The translations under genes were made by a program, and so were the position numbers. Shown piece by piece: positions 35,595-44,665 of a stretch of 64,000 nt of DNA (its first letter is position 1; each line of letters opens with the position of its first letter). The notes beneath the pieces were generated by a model. That model searched no databases. It was not told where the DNA came from and saw only the letters and a list, made by a program, of their open reading frames with translations. The stretch comes from Aquitalea pelogenes (lineage in GTDB: Bacteria > Pseudomonadota > Gammaproteobacteria > Burkholderiales > Chromobacteriaceae), in NCBI RefSeq assembly GCF_001515305.1, contig NZ_LNQV01000019.1:1-64000 (forward strand), in the 5' to 3' direction.

Positions 35595-37109
35595 CTACAG
35601 GCGTTGTAGCTCCAGATTGGATTTCACTTCAAAACGCTGGGTAATGCTGCCATCGCTGTCCGCGCTTTCCAGCCGCACATCAAAGCCCCACAAGCGCCCT
35701 ACGTGCTTGAGCACTTCCTGCGCACTGCCTTCGTCCAGCGGACGGCGATTGTGCATGGTGTGACGCAGGGTGAGGCTGCGATCCCCGCGTACATTCACCG
35801 ACCACACCTGGATATTCGGCTCGCGCGAACCCAGATTGTATTGCTCGGCCAGCTTGCTGCGGATGTCGCGGTAGCCGTTTTCATCATGAATGGCCGACAC
35901 TTCCAGCTTGTCCTCAAGGTCGTCATCACGAATGGCAAACAGGCGGAATTCGCGAATCAGCTTGGGTGACAGGTACTGCGAGATGAAGCTCTCGTCCTTG
36001 AAGTTCTTCATGGCGAATTCCAGCGATGTACGCCAGTCGCTACCAGCCAGGTCAGGGAACCAGGCCCGGTCTTCCTCGGTGGGGTTCTCGCAAATGCGCT
36101 TGATGTCCTGATACATGGCAAAACCCAGCGCATACGGGTTGATGCCGTTATACCAGCGTGCAGTCACCGGCGGCTGGTACACCACATTGGTGTGACTTTG
36201 CAGAAACTCCATCATGAAACCATCGGTCACCAGCCCTTTCTCATACAGGCGGTTGAGTATGGTGTAGTGCCAGAACGTGGCCCAGCCCTCGTTCATCACC
36301 TGGGTCTGGCGTTGCGGGTAGAAATACTGCGCCACCTTGCGCACGATGCGCACCAGCTCGCGCTGCCATGGTTCCAGTAGCGGCGCGGATTTTTCGATGA
36401 AGTACAGCAGGTTTTCCTGCGGCTCTGCCGGAAAGCGCGGCGGTTCGCGATTGGCGTCATCCCGGTCACGGCGCGGAATGGTGCGCCACAGGTCGTTCAC
36501 CTGCATTTGCAGATATTGTTCGCGCTCTTCCTGCCGCGCCTGTTCTTCGGCCAGCGACAGTTTTTGTGGCCGCTTGTAGCGGTCCACGCCGTAGTTCATC
36601 AGCGCATGGCAGGAATCCAGCAGCTCTTCCACCGCATCGATGCCATAGCGTTCCTCGCATTTGCTGATGTAGGACTTGGCAAACACCAGATAATCGACAA
36701 TGGCCGAGGCATCGGTCCAGGCACGGAACAGGTAATTGCCCTTGAAGAAGCTGTTGTGACCATAGGCGGCATGGGCAATCACCAGCGCCTGCATGGTCAT
36801 GGAGTTCTCTTCCATCAGGTAGGCAATGCAGGGGCTGGAGTTGATGACGATCTCGTAAGCCAGGCCCATCTGGCCGCGCTTGTAGCTTTTTTCGGTGGAG
36901 ACGAAATGCTTGCCGAAGCTCCAGTGGTGATAATTCACCGGCATGCCTACCGAGGAATAGGCATCCATCATCTGCTCGGCCGTAATCACTTCCAGCTGGT
37001 TGGGATAGACATCCAGCTTGAATTCATCCACCGCAATCTTGCGGATTTCGCGGTCGTACTCGTCAATCAGGTCGAAGGTCCATTCGGACCCGGTGGAAAT
37101 GGGTGTCAT
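35595..37109 (-). CDS. SpoVR/YcgB family protein
   Basis: A 504-residue soluble protein of the SpoVR family (YcgB in E. coli). Recognised segments: NYHHWSFGKHFVSTEKSYKRGQMGLAYEIVINSSPCIAYLMEENSMTMQALVIAHAAYGHNSFFKGN near the N-terminus, with conserved His residues that could bind metal. The molecular function is unknown. It is the third gene of prkA-yeaH-spoVR, a trio that occurs together widely and responds to starvation and stress. The start at 37109 begins the family sequence MTPISTGSEW. Confidence 0.92.
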   Translation of the reverse strand: MTPISTGSEWTFDLIDEYDREIRKIAVDEFKLDVYPNQLEVITAEQMMDAYSSVGMPVNYHHWSFGKHFVSTEKSYKRGQMGLAYEIVINSSPCIAYLMEENSMTMQALVIAHAAYGHNSFFKGNYLFRAWTDASAIVDYLVFAKSYISKCEERYGIDAVEELLDSCHALMNYGVDRYKRPQKLSLAEEQARQEEREQYLQMQVNDLWRTIPRRDRDDANREPPRFPAEPQENLLYFIEKSAPLLEPWQRELVRIVRKVAQYFYPQRQTQVMNEGWATFWHYTILNRLYEKGLVTDGFMMEFLQSHTNVVYQPPVTARWYNGINPYALGFAMYQDIKRICENPTEEDRAWFPDLAGSDWRTSLEFAMKNFKDESFISQYLSPKLIREFRLFAIRDDDLEDKLEVSAIHDENGYRDIRSKLAEQYNLGSREPNIQVWSVNVRGDRSLTLRHTMHNRRPLDEGSAQEVLKHVGRLWGFDVRLESADSDGSITQRFEVKSNLELQRL

Positions 37110-37141
37110 GCTGTTTTCCCCTTGGCTGACAGCCCTTGCGC

Positions 37142-38416
37142 TCAAGCGCGCGTGGCTGGCTGGCGTTTGAACAGCTCCCGGAAAACCGGATAAATGTCGG
37201 AGGCCGAGCGGATTTTCTGCATGGCAAAGTGACGCTGACGCTCCTTGACCTTGAGGTACTCGTACCACAGGTTCTGCGGCTCCCCTTCGGTGATTTCGAT
37301 GTAGGCGAAATACTGGCAGTAAGGCAGCAGTTGTTCTTCCATGATGCGACCGCAATTGGCCGAATCACTGTCCCAGTTGTCGCCGTCGGATGCCTGGGCG
37401 GCGTAGATGTTCCACTCGCTGCTGCTGTAGCGTTTCTTGACGATGTCCGCCATCAGGTTGAGCGCGGAGGACACCACGGTGCCGCCGCTTTCGCGCGAAT
37501 GGAAAAAGTCCTCTTCATTCACTTCCACCGCACTGGTGTGATGGCGGATGAACACCACTTCGATCTTGTCGTAGTTACGCTGCAAGAACAGGTAGAGCAG
37601 GATGAAAAAGCGCTTGGCCATATCCTTCTTCTGCTCGTCCATGGAGCCGGACACGTCCATGATGCAGAACATCACCGCCTGGCTGGTGGGCTTGGGCTGC
37701 TGGATGCGGTTGTTGTAACGCAGGTCGAAGGGGTCGATGAAGGGAATGCTGCCCAGCTTCTCGCGCAACAGATGGATGCGCTTGCGTTGCTCGCGCACTT
37801 CCTGGGTGCTTTCATCGTCCGATTCCAGCAGCGCGTCCAGGTCCTCCTCGGCCTCGCCCAGCCGGGCCAGCGTTGGCGCAGCCATGGCCACCCGCCGCGC
37901 CAGCGCACCGCGCAAGGAACGCACGATGCTGATATTGGCCGGCGTGCCGTCATTGGTATAACCGGCCCGCACCTGCTTGAGTTCTTCCACCCCCATCAGC
38001 TGGGTCTTGATCAGGTTGGGCAGCGCCAGGTCATCAAAGAACACATTGAGAAATTCTTCGCGCGACAGCTCGAAGACAAAATCGTCCTCACCCTCGCCGT
38101 CCTGGCTGGCCTTGCCACCGCCTCCGCCCCCTCCTCCGCCTTGCGGACGGGCAATGCGGTCGCCACGGATGAATTCCTCATTGCCCGGATGCACCTGTTC
38201 GCGCACCCCGCCCTGGCCATGATGGAATACCGGCTCGGAAATATCCTTGACCGGAATGGACACCTTCTCGCCACTCTCGATATCGGTGATGCTGCGCCCC
38301 TTCACCGCACGGGAGACGGCTTCCTTGATTTGCGCCTTGAAGCGGCGCAAGAAGCGCTCGCGGTTGACCGCGGACTTGTTCTTGCCGTTCAGGCGTCTGT
38401 CTATGATGTGGGACAT
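37142..38416 (-). CDS. yeaH: YeaH/YhbH family protein (DUF444)
   Basis: A 424-residue protein with a von Willebrand A-like metal-dependent adhesion site, [12 protein letters not shown], in its second half. The N-terminal half ([25 protein letters not shown]) is the typical YeaH start, with a glycine run ([12 protein letters not shown]) near residue 100. It probably forms a functional unit with the PrkA kinase encoded upstream; the biochemical role is unknown. Start set at 38416 by the family N-terminus. Confidence 0.92.
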   Translation of the reverse strand: MSHIIDRRLNGKNKSAVNRERFLRRFKAQIKEAVSRAVKGRSITDIESGEKVSIPVKDISEPVFHHGQGGVREQVHPGNEEFIRGDRIARPQGGGGGGGGGKASQDGEGEDDFVFELSREEFLNVFFDDLALPNLIKTQLMGVEELKQVRAGYTNDGTPANISIVRSLRGALARRVAMAAPTLARLGEAEEDLDALLESDDESTQEVREQRKRIHLLREKLGSIPFIDPFDLRYNNRIQQPKPTSQAVMFCIMDVSGSMDEQKKDMAKRFFILLYLFLQRNYDKIEVVFIRHHTSAVEVNEEDFFHSRESGGTVVSSALNLMADIVKKRYSSSEWNIYAAQASDGDNWDSDSANCGRIMEEQLLPYCQYFAYIEITEGEPQNLWYEYLKVKERQRHFAMQKIRSASDIYPVFRELFKRQPATRA

Positions 38417-38560
38417 GGCAACCTCGCTGTTGTCTCCTGCGGCCTGACGGGGCATAGCTGCATACCTGCGCCAAGCCATGCCGGACCTGTCAATTAAGAC
38501 AGGCCGGGCCAGAATTGGTGCCGCCATGCCGGGCGCACGCACCCGGCAGGCTCGGCTTGG

Positions 38561-40489
38561 TCAGGAGGACTTGCGTACCCGCAGATACCATTCGCACAAC
38601 AGGCGTACCTGCTTGGCGGTATAGCCCTTTTCCACCATGCGGTTGACGAAGTCTTCGTGCTTCTTGGCATCTTCCACGCTGGCCTTGGCATTGAAGGAAA
38701 TCACCGGCAGCAGCTCTTCGGTATTGGAGAACATCTTCTTCTCGATCACCGTGCGCAGCTTTTCGTAGCTGGTCCAGGTCGGGTTCTTGCCACCGTTATT
38801 GGCCCGGGCCCGCAGCACGAAGTTGACGATTTCGTTGCGGAAGTCCTTGGGATTGGAAATTCCGGCCGGTTTTTCGATTTTCTCCAGTTCGCCATTGAGC
38901 GAGGTACGGTCGAAGATTTCGCCGGTGTCCTGATCGCGGTATTCCTGGTCCTGAATCCAGTAGTCGGCGAAGGTGACATAGCGGTCGAAAATGTTCTGCC
39001 CGTATTCCGAGTAGCTTTCCAGATAAGCGGTCTGGATTTCCTTGCCGATGAACTCGACATACTTCGGTGCCAGATACTCTTTCAGGAAAGTCAGGTACTT
39101 TTGTTCCTGCTCGGCCGGGAACTGCTCGCGCTCAACCTGCTGTTCCAGCACATACAAGAGATGCACCGGGTTGGCGGCGACTTCCTGATTATCAAAGTTG
39201 AACACCTTGGACAAAATCTTGTAGGCAAAGCGGGTGGAAAGCCCGTTCATGCCCTCGTCTACCCCGGCATAGTCGCGATATTCCTGCAGTGACTTGGCCT
39301 TGGGATCGGTGTCTTTCAGGTTGTCTCCGTCGTACACCTGCATCTTGCTGAACAGGCTGGAATTTTCCGGCTCTTTCAGCCGCGACAGGATGGCAAACTG
39401 GGCCATCATCTTCAGCGTTCCCGGTGCGCACGGTGCATTGCCCAGGGAAGAGTTGCGGATCAGCTTGTCGTAGATCTTGATCTCTTCGGTCACGCGCAGG
39501 CAGTACGGCACCTTGACGATGTAGATACGGTCAAGGAAGGCCTCGTTGTTCTTGTTGTTGCGGAACTGTTTCCACTCCGACTCATTGGAGTGCGCCAGCA
39601 CGATGCCGTCGAATGGAATCGCGCCGAAGCCTTCGGTTCCCTTGAAGTTGCTTTCCTGGGTAGCCGTAAGCAGTGGGTGCAGCACCTTGATGGGGGCCTT
39701 GAACATTTCCACGAATTCCAACAAACCCTGGTTGGCCAGGCAGAGGCCACCGGAGTAGCTGTAGGCATCCGGATCGTCCTGGGCATATTTTTCCAGCTTG
39801 CGGATATCCACCTTGCCCACCAGCGAGCTGATGTCCTGGTTGTTTTCATCGCCCGGTTCGGTCTTGGCCACGGCAATCTGGCGCAGCACCGAGGGATAGC
39901 GTTTCACCACCTTGAACTGGCCGATATCACCATTGAACTCGTGCAGCCGTTTCACCGCCCATGGGCTGGGGATGGTTTTCAGGTAACGGCGCGGAATGCC
40001 GAATTCTTCTTCCAGAATGGCGCCGTCTTCTTCCACGTTGAACAGGCCCAGCGGCGACTCGTTCAGCGGGCTGCCTTTCAGGCAATAGAACGGCACTTGC
40101 TCCATCAGCTCTTTGAGCTTTTCGGCAATGGAAGACTTGCCGCCACCCACCGGCCCCAGCAGATAGAGAATCTGTTTCTTCTCTTCCAGCCCCTGGGCGG
40201 CATGGCGGAAATAGGCCACCACCTGCTCGATCACCTCTTCGGTGCCGTAAAACTCACGGAAGGCAGGGTAAACCTTGATGACCTTGTTGGAGAAAATACG
40301 CGACAAACGCTGGTCGTGGCGGGTATCCACCAGCTCCGGTTCGCCTATGGCCGCCAGCATGCGTTCGGAGGCGGTGGCATAGGCAGAGGGATCACGCTTG
40401 CAGATCTCCAGATACTCCTGGATGGTGTATTCCTCTTCACGGGTTTTGTCGTAACGGGAGGCGTAGTGGCTCAAGATATCCGGGTGCAT
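38561..40489 (-). CDS. prkA: PrkA serine protein kinase (YeaG)
   Basis: A 642-residue protein, essentially the length of E. coli YeaG. An AAA-like N-terminal domain has Walker A GPVGGGKSS, and the PrkA C-terminal domain follows. The family has been described as a serine kinase or AAA-type protein in starvation responses. It starts after AGGAGAG at 40489 and heads the prkA-yeaH-spoVR operon. Confidence 0.95.
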   Translation of the reverse strand: MHPDILSHYASRYDKTREEEYTIQEYLEICKRDPSAYATASERMLAAIGEPELVDTRHDQRLSRIFSNKVIKVYPAFREFYGTEEVIEQVVAYFRHAAQGLEEKKQILYLLGPVGGGKSSIAEKLKELMEQVPFYCLKGSPLNESPLGLFNVEEDGAILEEEFGIPRRYLKTIPSPWAVKRLHEFNGDIGQFKVVKRYPSVLRQIAVAKTEPGDENNQDISSLVGKVDIRKLEKYAQDDPDAYSYSGGLCLANQGLLEFVEMFKAPIKVLHPLLTATQESNFKGTEGFGAIPFDGIVLAHSNESEWKQFRNNKNNEAFLDRIYIVKVPYCLRVTEEIKIYDKLIRNSSLGNAPCAPGTLKMMAQFAILSRLKEPENSSLFSKMQVYDGDNLKDTDPKAKSLQEYRDYAGVDEGMNGLSTRFAYKILSKVFNFDNQEVAANPVHLLYVLEQQVEREQFPAEQEQKYLTFLKEYLAPKYVEFIGKEIQTAYLESYSEYGQNIFDRYVTFADYWIQDQEYRDQDTGEIFDRTSLNGELEKIEKPAGISNPKDFRNEIVNFVLRARANNGGKNPTWTSYEKLRTVIEKKMFSNTEELLPVISFNAKASVEDAKKHEDFVNRMVEKGYTAKQVRLLCEWYLRVRKSS

Positions 40490-40775
40490 GGCTCTCTCCT
40501 GGCTGGTTGCAGAGGTCCACACGGTGTGCGTGATGCACCCGCCGTCCCCTTGCAAAATTTAGAGTACTGACTGGCTTTCAGATTCTCTTTTTTTGGGTAT
40601 AGCACATGCAGGGAAGAGCAAGAGCAAAAGCAACAAAACAATTGAAAACACTAAAAAATCTATATAAGTGTCTGAATTTGATAGAGAATTTTCTTAGTAT
40701 GACTAAAGAAAAAACCTGGGAAAAGAGTTTACCATTGGCATGGTTAAATTTTTATCTTTTAAAATCAAAGACATA
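40490..40775 (-). other. AT-rich upstream region of prkA
   Basis: 286 bases of markedly AT-rich sequence without a gene. On the minus strand TGCTATACC (40596-40604) resembles the RpoS-type extended -10 element, which would fit the general-stress role of the operon. No -24/-12 sigma-54 site could be found by eye. The promoter call is tentative. Confidence 0.35.
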
Positions 40776-40808
40776 AAAAAACCCCGACTAAAAGTACTGG
40801 GGTTTTTA
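40776..40808. terminator. Terminator after the PilZ gene
   Basis: AAAAACCCC and GGGGTTTTT arms with an inner ACT/AGT pair. The minus-strand T-run follows the stem, 30 bases after the PilZ stop. Confidence 0.85.
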
Positions 40809-40836
40809 CAGATGTATCAATTTGTAAGCAGCTGTT

Positions 40837-41154
40837 TCAGCTTTTGCGCTGGATGATGCGCGTGCCAATTTCATAGACCTGGCCACGCTTCACCTCGTTG
40901 CAGCGCCTGACTTCCACTTCCGCAGCCAGTGGCTTGCCCGGTAAACCACCCACGGCCGGGGCCAGCACAATCACCGACAGGCGTTCGCCATGCTGGGGGA
41001 CGTAGGAGCAACGAAAGGCCATGCCATCCACCGACAGATCAACACACTCGCCATAGTGTGTTTCACCGGTGTGCAGCGACTTGATGCGTGCCTTGCAGCC
41101 CATCTGCAAGCGGCGCGCACCGCGCCGTTCGTGGTAGGGGTCAAACGGCGGCAC
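40837..41154 (-). CDS. PilZ-domain c-di-GMP receptor protein
   Basis: A 105-residue single-domain protein with the two c-di-GMP-binding motifs of PilZ: an arginine-rich RRGARR near the N-terminus and DLSVDGMAF in the beta-barrel. The GTG at 41154 is preferred: it has GGGAG eight bases upstream and the PilZ domain starts soon after. A longer in-frame start at 41226 would add residues read entirely from the Nudix gene. It overlaps the end of the Nudix gene by 14 bases, so the two are translationally coupled. Effector target unknown. Confidence 0.82.
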   Translation of the reverse strand: MPPFDPYHERRGARRLQMGCKARIKSLHTGETHYGECVDLSVDGMAFRCSYVPQHGERLSVIVLAPAVGGLPGKPLAAEVEVRRCNEVKRGQVYEIGTRIIQRKS

Positions 41155-41698
41155 CAGGCAATCTCCCGTCCAGATGGGCAGCCAGCCAATGCAGGCCGAC
41201 AATGGACTTGCTGTCGCAGATTTCACCGCTCAGCGCCATTTGCATCACCTGCTCCAGCGGCAGGGTGAAGACTTCCAGAAACTCGCCTTCGTCCAGTTCG
41301 CGCTCACCCAGTTCCAGATCCTCGGCCAGGTAGTAGCTGATCTGCTCGTTGGAATAACCGATACAGGGATACGCCGTGCCCAGATGCAGCCAGCGCCCGG
41401 CGCGATAACCGGTTTCTTCCAGCAGCTCGCGTCTGGCGGTCAGTGCCGGGGCTTCGTCGGGGTCTATCTTGCCGGCCGGAATTTCCACAAACACACGGCC
41501 CGCCGGGTAACGGTACTGGCGCTCCAGTACCAGCTGGCGGTCAGACGTGAGTGCCAGGATGGCTACCGCACCGGGGTGCAATATGTATTCTCGGCTGGCC
41601 TCGGCACCATCGGGCAGCAATACCTTGTCCTTGTGTACCTGAAGAAAACCCCCTTCGTACACCAATGCGGTTTGCAATTGCTTTTCAACAAGATCCAC
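41141..41698 (-). CDS. Nudix hydrolase, ADP-ribose pyrophosphatase-like
   Basis: A 185-residue protein with a perfect Nudix box GKIDPDEAPALTARRELLEETGY (GX5EX7REUXEEXGU pattern). The N-terminal strand pattern (REYILHPGAVAILAL) and GRVFVEIPAGK before the box match ADP-ribose pyrophosphatases of the NudF type. The start overlaps the DUF2062 gene by 14 bases and the end overlaps the PilZ gene by 14. Confidence 0.9.
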   Translation of the reverse strand: MDLVEKQLQTALVYEGGFLQVHKDKVLLPDGAEASREYILHPGAVAILALTSDRQLVLERQYRYPAGRVFVEIPAGKIDPDEAPALTARRELLEETGYRAGRWLHLGTAYPCIGYSNEQISYYLAEDLELGERELDEGEFLEVFTLPLEQVMQMALSGEICDSKSIVGLHWLAAHLDGRLPGAAV

Positions 41699-42242
41699 GT
41701 GCTGCCTTTCTTTTCTTCCAGTTACGCACTACCGCCCAGCGCCAGCCCAGCATCACCAGCACATAGCCCGACACCGACAACAGCAGCCCCAATACCAGCA
41801 AGCCCAACAACAAGGGCCAGCCCAGCAGTAACAACCAGTCAAGCAACTGGCGGCTCCATTGCCACAGGGTCTGGTTCTCCCAGAGTGGAGGCTGGCTCAT
41901 TGTACCTGCAGTGGGGTCCCCCAGTAACAGCAGTCCGCAGGAATAAGCCAGAAAATAAAGTGGCAGGATGGTGAGCGGGTTGCTGTACAGCGTTGCCAGC
42001 AGGGCTGCCGGCACATTCACTTTCAGGCAGAACGCCAACAGCAAGGTGGACAGCCGCTTGGGCGGGCCGGGCAGCAAACCGGTGGCCAGCCCCAGTGCAA
42101 CACCGCGCGCCACTTTGCGCCGGTTCAATGCCCAGCAGGCCGGCTGGTCCAGCAATGGCCCCAGCCAGCGCAGCGATGGGCGCTGCAACAGGTGGTGACG
42201 CCCCTTGCTGACACGTTGCAGCAGTTTTCGCAAAGCGGACAT
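41685..42242 (-). CDS. DUF2062 membrane protein
   Basis: A 185-residue protein of the DUF2062 family with the typical start (about 40 basic residues, then VARGVALGLATGLLPGPPKRLSTLLLAFCLKVNVPAALLATLYSNP) and three to four membrane segments. Function unknown. It is the first gene of an overlapping set with the Nudix and PilZ genes. Confidence 0.88.
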   Translation of the reverse strand: MSALRKLLQRVSKGRHHLLQRPSLRWLGPLLDQPACWALNRRKVARGVALGLATGLLPGPPKRLSTLLLAFCLKVNVPAALLATLYSNPLTILPLYFLAYSCGLLLLGDPTAGTMSQPPLWENQTLWQWSRQLLDWLLLLGWPLLLGLLVLGLLLSVSGYVLVMLGWRWAVVRNWKKRKAARGSC

Positions 42243-42325
42243 GAAGATGATGCTTCCCGTTGTCGTAATGCCACACCAGCAGCAGCCTGCCGCTAAAAGA
42301 TGTTGTCAAAGCCGGCGGAATAATT

Positions 42326-42339
42326 TAAACAAGCGTTTG
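42326..42339. promoter_or_regulatory. PsrA/FadR-like palindromic operator
   Basis: TAAAC-AAGC-GTTTG matches the (G/C)AAAC-N2-4-GTTT(G/C) pattern of PsrA, a TetR-family fatty-acid-responsive repressor. It lies 87 bases before an acyl-CoA dehydrogenase gene, as expected for beta-oxidation control. Confidence 0.55.
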
Positions 42340-42425
42340 AATTAAGCGCATGCAATCAAATCGCCTTGCGTTCACGGCTATTCGACCCGGAAAACCCGGG
42401 CAGCGCAACCTACAGGAGAAACACC

Positions 42426-44210
42426 ATGCCCGCATACAATGCACCATTGCGCGACTTTGACTTCGTACTGAACGAACTGATCAAGGTGCAGGACATCATC
42501 CCGCAGCTGCCCGGCTACGAAGAAGCCACCCAGGACATTTTCACTTCCTATCTGGAAGCTGCCGCCCAGTTCTGTGAAAGCGAGCTGGCACCCCTGAACC
42601 GCCAGGCCGATGAAGAAGGCTGCCAGTTCGACCCCAGCACCAAGTCCGTCACTACCCCGCCGGGCTTCAAGGAAGCCTACAAGCAATATTGCGAGCTGGG
42701 CTTTCCGGCACTGGACTGTGACCCGGCTTACGGCGGCCAGGGCATGCCCAAATCACTGGCTTTCCCGGTGATGGAAATGCAGTGTTCGTCCAATGTGGCT
42801 TGGTCGATGTATCCCGGTCTGTCGCACGGCGCCTATGCCGCCATTCACGCCCACGGCAGTGATGAACAGAAAGCCACTTACCTGCCGCGACTGGTGGATG
42901 GCAGCTGGACCGGCACCATGTGCCTGACCGAACCGCACTGCGGTACCGACCTGGGCCTGCTGAAAACCCGTGCCGAACCCAATGCCGATGGCAGCTATCG
43001 CATTACCGGCACCAAGATTTTCATCTCGGCTGGCGAGCACGACATGTCCGACAACATCATCCACCTGGTCCTGGCCCGCCTGCCGGATGCGCCGAAGGAT
43101 GTGAAGGGCATCTCGCTGTTCATCGTTCCCAAGTTCCTGGCCGATGGCCGCCGTAACACCGTGGCCTGCGGCAGCCTGGAACACAAGATGGGCATCAAGG
43201 CCAATGCCACTGCGGTGATCAATCTGGATGAGGCACAAGGCTGGCTGATTGGCGAAGCCAACAAGGGCCTGGCCTGCATGTTCACCATGATGAACGCTGC
43301 GCGTCTGGGTTGCGGCATGCAAGGCCTGGGCATTGGCGAAGCGTCCTTCCAGGGCGCACTGGCTTATGCACGCGAACGCCTGCAAATGCGTGCGCTCACC
43401 GGCAACAAATGCCCGGACAAGCCGGCTGACCCCATCATCGTGCATCCGGACGTGCGCCGCATGTTGCTGACCCAGAAAGCCTATACCGAAGCCGGCCGCG
43501 CATTGACCGCCCTGCTGGCCTTGCAACTGGATATCGAAGACAAGCATCCGGATGCCGCGCAGCGTCAGGACGCGGCGGACCTGGTGGCCCTGCTCACCCC
43601 GGTGGCCAAGGCCTTCATGACCGATAACGGTTTTGAAGCAGCCAATATGGGCATGCAGGTATTTGGTGGCCATGGCTTCATCCGCGAATGGGGCATGGAG
43701 CAGCTGGTACGCGACTGCCGCATCTCGCAAATTTACGAAGGCACCAATGGCATCCAGGCCATCGACCTGCTGGGCCGCAAGGTATTGCTGGATCAGGGCC
43801 AGAAACTGCGCAAGTTCACCAAGCAGATTCACCAGTTCTGCCAGGCCAATGAAGGCAATGCCAAGTTGGCCGAATACATTGCTCCGCTGTCCAGGCTGAT
43901 GAAGGATGTCGGCGAAGTGACCATGGGCGTGGGCATGGCCAGCCTGCAGAACAAGGACGAAGCCGGTGCAGCCGCTACCGACTACCTGCGCCTGATCGGC
44001 CATCTGACCTATGCCTGGCTGTGGGCGCGCATGGCTGAAGTGGCACATGCCAGCCTGGGTAAGGGCGATGATGCCTTCTACCAGGCCAAGATTGCCACCG
44101 GCCGCTTCTACATGGCCAAACTCTTCCCCGAAGTGCATACCCTGCTGGCGCGCATCAAGGGCGGTGCTGCACCGCTGATGGCGCTGGATGAAGAACACTT
44201 CGCGTTCTGA
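42426..44210 (+). CDS. Acyl-CoA dehydrogenase, long form with C-terminal domain
   Basis: A 594-residue FAD enzyme of the long acyl-CoA dehydrogenase type (about 600 residues, against about 380 for short ones). Visible: TMCLTEPHCGTDLGLLKTRA for FAD binding, GTKIFISAGEHDM, and VFGGHGFIREWGMEQLVRDCRISQIYEGTNGIQAIDLLGRK near residues 420-460, where the catalytic Glu region and YEGTNGIQ lie. A C-terminal ~130-residue helical extension follows. Relatives act on fatty acyl-CoA or 3-methylmercaptopropionyl-CoA; substrate not decidable. Start 42426 has AGGAG. A PsrA-like palindrome precedes it, and a terminator follows. Confidence 0.92.
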   Translation: MPAYNAPLRDFDFVLNELIKVQDIIPQLPGYEEATQDIFTSYLEAAAQFCESELAPLNRQADEEGCQFDPSTKSVTTPPGFKEAYKQYCELGFPALDCDPAYGGQGMPKSLAFPVMEMQCSSNVAWSMYPGLSHGAYAAIHAHGSDEQKATYLPRLVDGSWTGTMCLTEPHCGTDLGLLKTRAEPNADGSYRITGTKIFISAGEHDMSDNIIHLVLARLPDAPKDVKGISLFIVPKFLADGRRNTVACGSLEHKMGIKANATAVINLDEAQGWLIGEANKGLACMFTMMNAARLGCGMQGLGIGEASFQGALAYARERLQMRALTGNKCPDKPADPIIVHPDVRRMLLTQKAYTEAGRALTALLALQLDIEDKHPDAAQRQDAADLVALLTPVAKAFMTDNGFEAANMGMQVFGGHGFIREWGMEQLVRDCRISQIYEGTNGIQAIDLLGRKVLLDQGQKLRKFTKQIHQFCQANEGNAKLAEYIAPLSRLMKDVGEVTMGVGMASLQNKDEAGAAATDYLRLIGHLTYAWLWARMAEVAHASLGKGDDAFYQAKIATGRFYMAKLFPEVHTLLARIKGGAAPLMALDEEHFAF

Positions 44211-44237
44211 TTGATTGCTGGCTCTACCCTTTGCACG

Positions 44238-44258
44238 GCCCTGCGGGGCGTTTTTTTT
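44238..44258 (+). terminator. Terminator after the acyl-CoA dehydrogenase gene
   Basis: GCCC-TGCG-GGGC stem followed by eight T's. Confidence 0.85.
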
Positions 44259-44291
44259 CGCCAGATTGCCGCCAAGTAGCTGTCGGAAAAC

Positions 44292-44318
44292 AAAAAAAAG
44301 CCCGGAAAAACCGGGCTT
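44292..44318 (-). terminator. Minus-strand terminator
   Basis: AAGCCCGG-AAAAA-CCGGGCTT; on the minus strand eight T's follow. It probably ends the rhamnose operon transcript running leftward from 49995. Confidence 0.8.
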
Positions 44319-44665
44319 ATGAATAAAGGAATGAAAAAAAGAGAGCTCGTACTCTCGGTTTCATTCTAATCAAAACCGTCACGCACTGTCATGCTTTTTG
44401 CATGACAGCACGGGCAAGCAAGTACTCATGTCCAGCAGGAAGCAATGCAACTCAAGCCTGCAAATACACCACATGACTATGCGTGTACTCGTACAGACCA
44501 TGCTTGCCGTCAGCCCCACCGATGCCGGATTGGTGTATCCCAGTACGGTAACCCTGCGTCGTTTCAAATCAGCCATTGCTGAATTTCAGACATCGGAATG
44601 CTCCTGAAAAATCATGTTGCCATGCTGGGCGCACATCACCAGCATGGGCTCTGGCCGGGGGATGG
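44319..44665. other. Intergenic region with a perfect hairpin
   Basis: 347 bases without a convincing gene. It holds CTGTCATGC-TTTTT-GCATGACAG (44386-44408), a 9-bp perfect stem, and a smaller GAGAG/CTCTC hairpin at 44341-44356. A 69-codon plus-strand frame here has no family likeness and no good ribosome-binding site. Confidence 0.5.

Noticed and set aside
40560-40720. Sigma-54 promoter for prkA
   Set aside because: No GG-N10-GC element could be found on the minus strand; only an RpoS-like -10 is visible.
44398-44607. 69-codon plus-strand frame starting inside a hairpin
   Set aside because: No ribosome-binding site and no likeness to any protein family I know.
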